Below, piece after piece: positions 26,528 to 34,064 of a stretch of DNA of 64,000 nt. The translations under genes were made by a program, and so were the position numbers. Where the stretch lies: assembly GCF_000835165.1 (NCBI RefSeq), contig NZ_CP007790.1, positions 1,736,001-1,800,000 on the forward strand, written 5' to 3'. Below the pieces are notes generated by a model. It saw only the letters and a list, made by a program, of their open reading frames with translations. It did no database searches and was not told the origin of the DNA. Origin of the DNA: Corynebacterium marinum DSM 44953. Lineage in GTDB: Bacteria > Actinomycetota > Actinomycetes > Mycobacteriales > Mycobacteriaceae. How positions within the stretch are numbered: position 1 is the stretch's first letter; the number at the start of each line of letters is the position of its first letter.

Positions 26528-28450
26528 ATGTGCGGCTTTCTTGGCATGCTCACCGCCGGCGGAGACGCTGACACCTACGTCGACGCCGTCACCCGGGCCC
26601 TGCCGTGCATGCGGCACCGCGGCCCGGACGAAGCCGGCACCTGGCACGACACGGACGTCATCTTCGGCTTCAACCGCCTGTCGATCGTCGACCTCGAGCA
26701 CTCGCACCAGCCGCTGGTGTGGGGCCCCGCGGAGCAGCCGGAGCGCTACGCCCTGATCTTCAACGGCGAGATCTACAACTACGTCGAACTGCGCGAGGAG
26801 CTTTCCGCCGCCGGACACACCTTCCGCACGCAGGGCGACTCGGAGACCATCGTCGTCGGCTACCACCACTGGGGTGAGGCCGTCGTCGAGCACCTGCGCG
26901 GCATGTTCGCCTTCGCCATCTGGGATACCGAGGAGAAGCTCCTCTTCGTCGGCCGCGACCAGTTCGGCATCAAGCCCCTGTTCTACGCCACCACCTCCGC
27001 GGGCACCGTCTTCTCCTCCGAGAAGAAGTCCATCCTGGAGATGGCGCCCGAGCTGGGTCTAGGCCTCGAGCTTGATCGGCGCGCCATCGAGCATTACGTC
27101 GACCTCCAGTACGTTCCCGAGCCGGAGTCCCTGCACGCGGGGATCCGCCGCCTGGAGTCCGGCTGCACCGCCACCCTCCGCGCCGGCGGGGAGGTCGTGG
27201 CCGAGCGCTACTTCAAGCCCGGCTTCGAGGTGGCACCCGTCCCCAAGGGGGCCGAGCAGGACCTCTTCGACCGCATCGCCCGGGCGCTGGAGGACTCCGT
27301 CGAGAAGCACATGCGCGCCGACGTCACCGTCGGATCCTTCCTCTCCGGCGGCATCGACTCCACCGCCATCGCCACCCTGGCCAAGCGTCACAACCCGAAC
27401 CTGCTGACCTTCACCACCGGCTTCGAGCGGGAGGGCTACTCCGAGGTCGACGTCGCCGCCGAGTCGGCCGCGGCGATCGGCGTCGAGCACATCGTCAAGG
27501 TGGTCTCCCCCGAGGAGTACGCGGGCGCGATCCCGAAGATCATGTGGTACCTGGACGATCCGGTCGCCGACCCGTCCCTGGTGCCCCTGTACTTCGTGGC
27601 GCAGGAGGCCCGCAAGCACGTCAAGGTGGTGTTGTCCGGTGAAGGCGCCGACGAGCTGTTCGGCGGCTACACCATCTATAAGGAACCGCTGTCGCTGGCG
27701 CCCTTCGAGAGGTTCCCCACCCCGCTGCGCCGCGGACTGGGCCGCCTGTCCCGCGTCCTGCCCGACGGCATGAAGGGCAAGTCGCTGCTCGAGCGCGGCT
27801 CGATGACCATGGAGGAGCGCTACTACGGCAACGCCCGCTCCTTCAACTTCGAGCAGCTCCAGCGGGTCCTGCCCTGGGCGAAGGAGGAGTGGGACCACAA
27901 GGAGGTCACCGCCCCGATCTACGCGCAGTCGACACATATGGACCCGGTCGCCCGTATGCAGCATCTGGACCTGTTCACCTGGATGCGCGGCGACATCCTG
28001 GTCAAGGCCGACAAGATCAACATGGCCAACTCCCTGGAACTGCGCGTGCCCTTCCTGGACAAGGAGGTCTTCGCCGTCGCCCAGACCATCCCGCACGACC
28101 TGAAGATCGCCGGCGGCACCACAAAGTACGCCCTGCGCAAGGCGATGGAGCAGATCGTCCCGCCGCACGTCCTGCACCGTAAGAAGCTCGGCTTCCCCGT
28201 GCCGATGCGCCACTGGCTCGCCGGCGACGAGCTCTTCGGCTGGGCGCAGGACACCATCAACGATTCGCAGACCGACGATATCTTCCACCGCCCGGCTGTC
28301 CTGGAGATGCTCAAGGAGCACCGCGACGGCGTCTCGGACCACTCGCGCCGCCTGTGGACGGTGCTGGCGTTCATGGTCTGGCACGGCATCTTCGTGGAGA
28401 ACCGGATCGACCCGCAGATCGAGGAGAAGGACTACCCGGTCAATCTCTGA
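26528..28450 (+). CDS. ltsA: Glutamine-dependent amidotransferase LtsA (AsnB family), peptidoglycan amidation
   Basis: A 640-residue class II amidotransferase, exactly the length of C. glutamicum LtsA. Cys2 (MCGFLG) is the nucleophile of the N-terminal glutaminase domain, with RHRGPDE and FNGEIYNY as glutamine-site motifs. The C-terminal synthetase domain has the ATP pyrophosphatase loop SFLSGGIDST (near residue 280). LtsA amidates diaminopimelate in peptidoglycan rather than making asparagine; loss causes lysozyme and temperature sensitivity in C. glutamicum. A good ribosome site precedes the ATG. It is monocistronic, ending at a strong terminator. Confidence 0.95.
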   Translation: MCGFLGMLTAGGDADTYVDAVTRALPCMRHRGPDEAGTWHDTDVIFGFNRLSIVDLEHSHQPLVWGPAEQPERYALIFNGEIYNYVELREELSAAGHTFRTQGDSETIVVGYHHWGEAVVEHLRGMFAFAIWDTEEKLLFVGRDQFGIKPLFYATTSAGTVFSSEKKSILEMAPELGLGLELDRRAIEHYVDLQYVPEPESLHAGIRRLESGCTATLRAGGEVVAERYFKPGFEVAPVPKGAEQDLFDRIARALEDSVEKHMRADVTVGSFLSGGIDSTAIATLAKRHNPNLLTFTTGFEREGYSEVDVAAESAAAIGVEHIVKVVSPEEYAGAIPKIMWYLDDPVADPSLVPLYFVAQEARKHVKVVLSGEGADELFGGYTIYKEPLSLAPFERFPTPLRRGLGRLSRVLPDGMKGKSLLERGSMTMEERYYGNARSFNFEQLQRVLPWAKEEWDHKEVTAPIYAQSTHMDPVARMQHLDLFTWMRGDILVKADKINMANSLELRVPFLDKEVFAVAQTIPHDLKIAGGTTKYALRKAMEQIVPPHVLHRKKLGFPVPMRHWLAGDELFGWAQDTINDSQTDDIFHRPAVLEMLKEHRDGVSDHSRRLWTVLAFMVWHGIFVENRIDPQIEEKDYPVNL

Positions 28451-28468
28451 TCCGCCCCCTGAACGGCA

Positions 28469-28509
28469 GACAGCCCGCCCCCTCCCGGACAGGGAGGGGG
28501 CGGGCTGTC
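28469..28509. terminator. Bidirectional terminator between ltsA and erpA
   Basis: A perfect 18-bp stem starting GACAGCCCGCCCCC with a 5-base loop and trailing TTCT, lying between the convergent ltsA and erpA genes. Confidence 0.9.
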
Positions 28510-28532
28510 TTCTGGTGCGGGGTGCCGGACCC

Positions 28533-28877
28533 CTAGTTGAAGGAGTCGCCGCAGGCGCAGGAGCCGCCGGCGTTCGGGTTGTCGATGGTGAATCCCTGGG
28601 ACTCGATGGTGTCGGAGAAGTCGATCTTCGCGCCGCTGAGGTACGGGACGCTCATCTTGTCGACGACGAGGCGGACGCCGTCGACCTCGTCGGTCTTGTC
28701 CCCGTCGAGCGAGCGGTCATCGAAGTAGAGCTGGTAGCGCAGGCCGGCGCAGCCGCCCGGCTGGACGGCGATGCGCAGGGACAGATCGTCGCGGCCCTCC
28801 TGGTCGAGCAGAGCCTTGGCCTTCGCGGCCGCCGCGTCAGTGAGAACGACTCCGGTGCTGGAGGTGGGAGCGGTCAT
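28533..28877 (-). CDS. erpA: A-type iron-sulfur carrier protein (HesB/IscA/ErpA)
   Basis: A 114-residue HesB-like protein with the three conserved cysteines: VQPGGCAGLRYQLYFD and the C-terminal GGSCACGDSF pair. It carries and hands over Fe-S clusters. Mycobacterial Rv2204c is the syntenic member. Likely clients nearby include LipA (two clusters) and the Rieske protein QcrA, although no direct link is visible. The ATG at MTAPTSSTG has a GGGGGTCTCC context; an earlier start (8 codons) is possible. Confidence 0.92.
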   Translation of the reverse strand: MTAPTSSTGVVLTDAAAAKAKALLDQEGRDDLSLRIAVQPGGCAGLRYQLYFDDRSLDGDKTDEVDGVRLVVDKMSVPYLSGAKIDFSDTIESQGFTIDNPNAGGSCACGDSFN

Positions 28878-29079
28878 GGTGGGGGTCTCCTTGCGTGTCA
28901 AAACTAATTGTCGTGCGCCGGGGCCTCCCTCTTCGGGTGGCCCGTGTAGGCGCCCACCATACTCCTGCGGGATCAGCTGGGGCCGAAACCGCGTGGTGGC
29001 CTAGGCGCTCACATAGTATCAACGCCTATCGCCGAGCCGTATTCCCGATTTCTTTCCCCGGCCTTGTAGCCTGGGATTC

Positions 29080-29781
29080 GTGAAATTCCCCTGGCAGAAA
29101 TCTGAAGACCCCTCCCCCGCCGAACCGGCCTCCCAGGCCGCCGACGCCGTGGCGCAGGAGGAGACCGACCGTTCCGTCCCGAAGGGCTACACCCCGCCCA
29201 AGGGCCGGCCGACTCCGAGGCGGCGCGAAGTGGAGATCGAACGCGGAGTGATCCGCGACCCGAAAACCGCGGGCTCCGCCGCGCAGGCGAGCGCACGCCG
29301 GCGGGACCTGAAGAAGTCCATGTCCAAGGCCGAGTGGAAGGAACACAAGGCAAAGGAGCGCGCGGAGAGCCGGAAGCGGCAGCAGGAGGTCCAGAAGGCC
29401 ATGGACGCCGGCGACGAGCGTTACCTGCTCGCCCGCGACCAAGGCGCGGAGCGCCGCCACGTGCGCGACTGGGTGGATTCGCGCCGCTTCATCAACAACG
29501 CCGTGCTGCCGGTGGCCCTGGGCCTGCTGGTGATCATGTTCATCGGTACGTGGGCGCCGGAGTTCGCCAACATCATGTCGCTCATCGCCATGGGCCTCAT
29601 GGTCGTCTTCTTCATCGAGGGCGTGTGGGCCGGCCGGAGCGCCAACCAGGCGGTGCGCGCGAAGTTCCCGGGCACCACGGCCACGGGGCTTGGGCTGGGC
29701 TTCTACGCCTACTCGCGTATGACGCAGCCGCGTAAGTGGCGTTCGCCGAAGCCGCGGGTCTCTGTCGGCGAGCAGGTCTAG
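29080..29781 (+). CDS. DUF3043 membrane protein
   Basis: A 233-residue actinobacterial protein. A long charged cytoplasmic region (1-140, with a Lys/Arg/Glu-rich helix, SKAEWKEHKAKERAESRKRQ) is followed by two transmembrane segments (about 148-165 and 170-188) and a basic tail ending RKWRSPKPRV. This is the DUF3043 pattern; a member sits near the same place in M. tuberculosis. TAGCCT lies 7 bases before the GTG, consistent with a leaderless transcript. Function is unknown. Confidence 0.88.
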   Translation: MKFPWQKSEDPSPAEPASQAADAVAQEETDRSVPKGYTPPKGRPTPRRREVEIERGVIRDPKTAGSAAQASARRRDLKKSMSKAEWKEHKAKERAESRKRQQEVQKAMDAGDERYLLARDQGAERRHVRDWVDSRRFINNAVLPVALGLLVIMFIGTWAPEFANIMSLIAMGLMVVFFIEGVWAGRSANQAVRAKFPGTTATGLGLGFYAYSRMTQPRKWRSPKPRVSVGEQV

Positions 29782-29842
29782 CCGCCACTTCACTAGAGTC
29801 TTAGAGGGTACCCACCCGTCGCCGTCAACCAGGAGGCCCGAC

Positions 29843-30826
29843 ATGCCCTTCGACTCAGCAGAACCGATCGCCGCCCCCGATGCGCAGGCCCGCGCCGGGG
29901 CGCTCGCCGCAGCCGCGGGATCGGGGCTGGGTCGGCTGCGGGACCTCGGGGCCTGGGTCGCCGCCTGTCAGGGGACCTTCCCGCCGGTCCCGCTCGAACG
30001 CTGCCGGGTGGTGGTCTTCGCTGGCGACCACGGCGTCGCGAAGCGGGGGATGTCCACCCTGCCGCCGGAGCATTCCGCGGCGCGGGCCGCGGACATCGGG
30101 CGCGGGGCCGGCGCGGTGAACGTGCTTGCGCGGGCCGCGGGGGCGTCGGTGCGCGTGGTGGACGTCTCCCTCGACCATGAGGCATGGGGCGACGAGCGCG
30201 TCTCGCGCGCAAGCGGCGCCATCGACGTCGAGGACGCGATGACTCCCGAGCAGTTCGAACGCGCCGTGGAGGTCGGCCGGCGCGTGGCCGACCAGGAGAT
30301 CGATTCGGGGGCCGACCTGCTCATCCCGGGCGACCTCGGGGTGGGCAACACGACCGTCGCGGCGGCCGTGCTCGGCGCCTTCACCCGCACCGAACCTGTC
30401 GCCGTGGTGGGCCCCGGTTCGGGGCTCACGGATGAGCTGTGGAAGATCAAGGTCGAGGTGATCCGCGACGCGATGTTCCGCGTCCGCACGCTCGGGGCCG
30501 AGCCGGAGGAGGTCATGCGGAAGATCGGCTCCCCCGACCTGGTGGCGCTGACAGCGTTCATCGCGCAGTCCGCCTCGCGCCGCACGCCGGTGCTTCTCGA
30601 CGGCGCCCCCGTCACCGTCGCCGCCTTCCTCGCCGAGCGCCTGTCCCCCGGGACGAAGCACTGGTGCCAGGCCGGTCAGCTCACCCCGGAACCCGCGCAC
30701 CTCATCGCGCTGCAGGCCCTCGAGCTGACGCCGCTGATCGCCCTGGACATGAACGCCGGCCAGGGCGCCGGCGCGCTCGCGGCGCTGCCCCTGGTGAAGG
30801 CGGCCGCCGAACTGTTGGCCGACTAG
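29843..30826 (+). CDS. cobT: Nicotinate-nucleotide--dimethylbenzimidazole phosphoribosyltransferase CobT
   Basis: A 327-residue CobT-family enzyme, which makes alpha-ribazole phosphate for the lower ligand of cobalamin. Family blocks are clear: VVVFAGDHGVAKRGMS, GAGAVNVLARAAGA, GDLGVGNTTVAAAV and PVLLDGAPVTVAAFLAERL. The C-terminal block, usually LGEGSGAA with a catalytic Glu, reads NAGQGAGA, so the expected Glu is Gln. The partners cobU and cobS, adjacent in C. glutamicum as I recall, are absent here. An AGGAGG ribosome site precedes the ATG. The 3' end overlaps ilvE by 4 bp (CTAG). Confidence 0.88.
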   Translation: MPFDSAEPIAAPDAQARAGALAAAAGSGLGRLRDLGAWVAACQGTFPPVPLERCRVVVFAGDHGVAKRGMSTLPPEHSAARAADIGRGAGAVNVLARAAGASVRVVDVSLDHEAWGDERVSRASGAIDVEDAMTPEQFERAVEVGRRVADQEIDSGADLLIPGDLGVGNTTVAAAVLGAFTRTEPVAVVGPGSGLTDELWKIKVEVIRDAMFRVRTLGAEPEEVMRKIGSPDLVALTAFIAQSASRRTPVLLDGAPVTVAAFLAERLSPGTKHWCQAGQLTPEPAHLIALQALELTPLIALDMNAGQGAGALAALPLVKAAAELLAD

Positions 30827-31929
30827 GCCTCGACCAGGGTGTGCACCCAGCCGTGGGTGTCCTCGTACTCGCCGCGCTGGATGGCGGTGAGCCGCTCGCG
30901 CATGGCCATGGTGATCTCGCCCGGCTGGTTGCCGTTGACCACGAACTCCCCCTGGTTGGACAGCACGCGTCCGACCGGGGTGATCACGGCGGCGGTGCCG
31001 CAGGCCAGGGCCTCGGTCATCGCGCCGGATTCGGCGTCCGCGCGCCACTCGTCCTTGGAGATGCGCCGCTCCTTAGTCTCGTAGCCGAGGTCGCGGGCGA
31101 CCTGGAGCAGCGAATCGCGGGTGACGCCCGCCAGCAGCGAACCGGACAGCTCGGGAGTGACCACCTTCGCGTCCGCGCCGGAGCCGTACACGAAGAAGAG
31201 GTTCATGCCGCCCATCTCCTCGATGTAGGTGTGCTCGATGGCGTCGAGCCACACCACCTGGTCGCAGCCCTTCTCCTCCGCCTGGGCCTGCGCGAGCAGG
31301 GAGGCGGCGTAGTTGCCGGCGAACTTCGCCGCGCCGGTACCGCCCGGGGCGGCCCGGACGTAGTCCTCGCTCAGCCAGACGGAGACGGGTTTGACGCCGC
31401 CGGTGAAGTAGGCGCCGACAGGCGAGGCGATGACGAAGAAGGTGTACTTGTTCGCCGGGCTCACGCCCAGGGAGACCTCGGTGGAGATCATGAAGGGGCG
31501 CAGGTAGAGGCTGGCCTCGCCGCCGGCGGCAGGCACCCAGTCCCGGTCGACGTCGACCAGCAGCCGGACGGCCTCGAGGAAGTCTTCCGTCGGCAGCGGC
31601 GGCATGGCCATGCGCTCGGCGGAGCGCTGCATGCGCTCGGCGTTGCGCGTGGGGCGGAAGGTGGCGATGGATCCGTCGGGCTGACGGTACGCCTTGATGC
31701 CCTCGAAAATCGCCTGGCCGTAGTGGAACACGGTGGTCGCCGGGTCCATGGGGATGGATTCGTAGGGGCGGACCTGTGCGTCGTGCCACCCCTTCTCCTC
31801 GGTCCACTCGATGGTGATCATATGGTCGGTGAAATTCTTGCCGAACCGCGGATTCCGGAGAATCTCCTCGCGCGCCGCATCGGACGTCGGGGTGCTCGTA
31901 CGGTTCACGGAGAAATTGAGAGACGTCAT
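30823..31929 (-). CDS. ilvE: Branched-chain amino acid aminotransferase
   Basis: A 368-residue fold-type IV PLP enzyme that transaminates leucine, isoleucine and valine with 2-oxoglutarate. Visible features are FHYGQAIFEGIKAYR, the PLP lysine in GGTGAAKFAGNYAASL, and the C-terminal phosphate-binding segment EALACGTAAVITPVG. The length and N-terminus (MTSLNFSVNRTSTPT) match C. glutamicum IlvE. It converges on cobT with a 4-bp overlap and is divergent from pepA across an 82-bp gap. Confidence 0.96.
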   Translation of the reverse strand: MTSLNFSVNRTSTPTSDAAREEILRNPRFGKNFTDHMITIEWTEEKGWHDAQVRPYESIPMDPATTVFHYGQAIFEGIKAYRQPDGSIATFRPTRNAERMQRSAERMAMPPLPTEDFLEAVRLLVDVDRDWVPAAGGEASLYLRPFMISTEVSLGVSPANKYTFFVIASPVGAYFTGGVKPVSVWLSEDYVRAAPGGTGAAKFAGNYAASLLAQAQAEEKGCDQVVWLDAIEHTYIEEMGGMNLFFVYGSGADAKVVTPELSGSLLAGVTRDSLLQVARDLGYETKERRISKDEWRADAESGAMTEALACGTAAVITPVGRVLSNQGEFVVNGNQPGEITMAMRERLTAIQRGEYEDTHGWVHTLVEA

Positions 31930-32011
31930 GCGGACAACGGTACACCGGCGCCATTCTGGTGCCATCTATAAGCTGGGGGCATCTGAAACACAATCTCAGG
32001 AGGTATTTCTC

Positions 32012-33517
32012 ATGGCGAACCCCACGTTCACCCTTCCCGCACGCGGTGCCACCCCGGAGCTGAAACTGTCGAAGAAGGCACCGAAGTCCACCGACGCGAT
32101 CCTGGTTCCGGTGCTGCTCGGCGAGGAGGGCCCGGAGCTCCCGGCCTCCCCGCTGCTTGACGACGCCGCGCTGCGCGCCGTCCTCACCTCCCTCACCGCC
32201 GTCGGCGCCACCGGCAAGGCCGGCGAGGTCACCCGCGTGCCCGCCCCGGAAGGCGCGGCCGGCACCTCGGTGATTGCGGTCGGGCTGGGCGACCCGGAGG
32301 AGCTGACCGACGAAACCGTCCGCCGCGCCGCCGGCTGCGCCGCCCGCTCGCTCACCGGCCTGAAAACCGTCTCCACCTCCCTGGGGGTGTTCGGGTTGGC
32401 GGCCGCCGTCGAGGGCATCGCGCTCGGCGCCTACAACTACCGCGGGATCCGCGGCGGGGCCGAGGACAACGGCACCCCGGTGGGCAAGGTCGTCTTCGTG
32501 GGCGACACGAAGGTCGACGCCGACGCCTTCGAGACCGCCCGCGTCACCGCAGAGGCCGTCATCCTCGCCCGTGACCTGGTGAACACCCCCTCCTCCCACC
32601 TCTACCCCGAGTCCTACGCCGGCATCATCGCCGCCGAGGCGGAGGCCTCCGGCCTGGAGGTCGAGGTGCTCGCCGAGAAGGCCCTGGCCAAGCAGGGCTA
32701 CGGCGGCATCCTCGCTGTCGGGCAGGGTTCCTCCCGCGGACCGCGCCTGGTCCGCCTGACCTGGACCCCGAAGAAGTCGAAGAAGACCGTCGCGCTGGTG
32801 GGCAAGGGCATCACCTTCGACACCGGCGGCATCTCCATCAAGCCGGCCGCCAATATGGAGAACATGATCTCCGACATGGGCGGTTCCGCAGCCGTGGCGG
32901 CCACGATCATCGCCGCCGCGAAACTCGACCTTCCGGTGAAGATCACCGCCACCCTGCCGCTGGCGGAGAACATGCCCGACGGCCTCGCCCTGCGCCCCGG
33001 CGACGTGATCACCCACTACGGCGGCGTCACCTCCGAGATCATCAACACCGACGCCGAGGGCCGGCTCGTGCTCGCCGACGCCCTGGTCCGCGCCTCCGAG
33101 GACAAGCCCGACTACCTCATCGACACCGCCACCCTCACCGGCGCCCAGATGGTCGCCCTCGGCGTGCGCACCGCCGGCGTCCTGGGTTCCGAGGAACTGC
33201 GCGACCGCATCGCCGCCACCGGCCGCGACGTCGGCGAGCCCGCCTGGGCCATGCCGATGCTGGAGGAGCAGGAGGAAGAGCTGAAATCCCCCGTCGCCGA
33301 CATCCGCAACGCCCACCCCAACCGCTGGGGCGGCATGGAGTTCGCGGCGCTGTACCTCTCGCGTTTCGTCGGCGAGGGCATCGAGTGGGCCCACGTCGAC
33401 ATCGCCGGCCCCTCCTACAACACCTCCGGGGTCCACGGTTACACCCCGAAGCGCGCCACCGGCGTGCCGGTCCGGACCTTCCTGGCGCTGCTCGCCGAGG
33501 TTGCCCAGGAGGACTAG
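32012..33517 (+). CDS. pepA: Leucyl aminopeptidase (M17 family)
   Basis: A 501-residue cytosolic aminopeptidase. The C-terminal catalytic domain carries the two-metal site: GKGITFDTGGISIKP (Lys and Asp ligands), MISDMGGSAA, and the M17 signature NTDAEGRL (Asp/Glu ligands and Arg). It releases N-terminal residues from peptides. CAGGAGGT precedes the ATG at a good distance. TATAAG (31967-31972) is a -10 candidate without a recognisable -35. Confidence 0.96.
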   Translation: MANPTFTLPARGATPELKLSKKAPKSTDAILVPVLLGEEGPELPASPLLDDAALRAVLTSLTAVGATGKAGEVTRVPAPEGAAGTSVIAVGLGDPEELTDETVRRAAGCAARSLTGLKTVSTSLGVFGLAAAVEGIALGAYNYRGIRGGAEDNGTPVGKVVFVGDTKVDADAFETARVTAEAVILARDLVNTPSSHLYPESYAGIIAAEAEASGLEVEVLAEKALAKQGYGGILAVGQGSSRGPRLVRLTWTPKKSKKTVALVGKGITFDTGGISIKPAANMENMISDMGGSAAVAATIIAAAKLDLPVKITATLPLAENMPDGLALRPGDVITHYGGVTSEIINTDAEGRLVLADALVRASEDKPDYLIDTATLTGAQMVALGVRTAGVLGSEELRDRIAATGRDVGEPAWAMPMLEEQEEELKSPVADIRNAHPNRWGGMEFAALYLSRFVGEGIEWAHVDIAGPSYNTSGVHGYTPKRATGVPVRTFLALLAEVAQED

Positions 33518-33544
33518 CGGACCGGGCGAGGGCCCCGGCCTCTT

Positions 33545-33937
33545 CTAGTCCGGGAGCTCGCCCCGCTCGAAAGCCGCGCGGCGCCGACGCTGCTCCTCGC
33601 GCTTGCGCAGGAGACGGTCCCGTTCGATGCGTTCGCGCATCCGTTGGGGGTAACCGGTCTCCTCGACGTCGTAGACGGGGACGCGGAGCAGTTTCGCCAC
33701 GTCGTCGATACCCTTCGGCCCACCGATGCGCCGCCTGGTGAACCCGCCGTTCTCGTCGACCAGCACCACCGACATCTCGTTGACCACCGTCTCCGGCTCG
33801 ATAAACGCCTCCACGAAGGCGCGGCCCCGGACCCACTCACGGAGGTGGTCGGCGTCCTCCGGGCGGATAGTGCCGCCGGGTGCGCGGGGAGGGCGTAGAC
33901 CCGACTTGGGCTTCTTGCGGCCGAATAGGTTGAACAC
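33545..33937 (-). CDS. Conserved hypothetical protein
   Basis: A 130-residue, highly charged soluble protein that I do not recognise. It begins MFNLFGRKKPKSG, has a mixed alpha/beta core (EPETVVNEMSVVLVDENGGFTRRR) and ends in a long Arg/Glu-rich helix. No catalytic motif or membrane segment is visible. It is convergent with pepA (27 bp gap) and divergent from the E2 gene. TACAAT upstream of the ATG is a -10 candidate. Similar small charged genes lie between pepA and the E2 gene in other corynebacteria, so it is probably real. Confidence 0.7.
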   Translation of the reverse strand: MFNLFGRKKPKSGLRPPRAPGGTIRPEDADHLREWVRGRAFVEAFIEPETVVNEMSVVLVDENGGFTRRRIGGPKGIDDVAKLLRVPVYDVEETGYPQRMRERIERDRLLRKREEQRRRRAAFERGELPD

Positions 33938-34064
33938 GCTTTACTATTGTAGGAGCAGTGCGACTCCGTACGGGATACTCGGTGTCAACGCACCGGACAA
34001 ACCCGGTACGCTTGGGTCTATTAGCTATCGACATACTTACGACTTTCGAGGAGTCAGAATAAAC

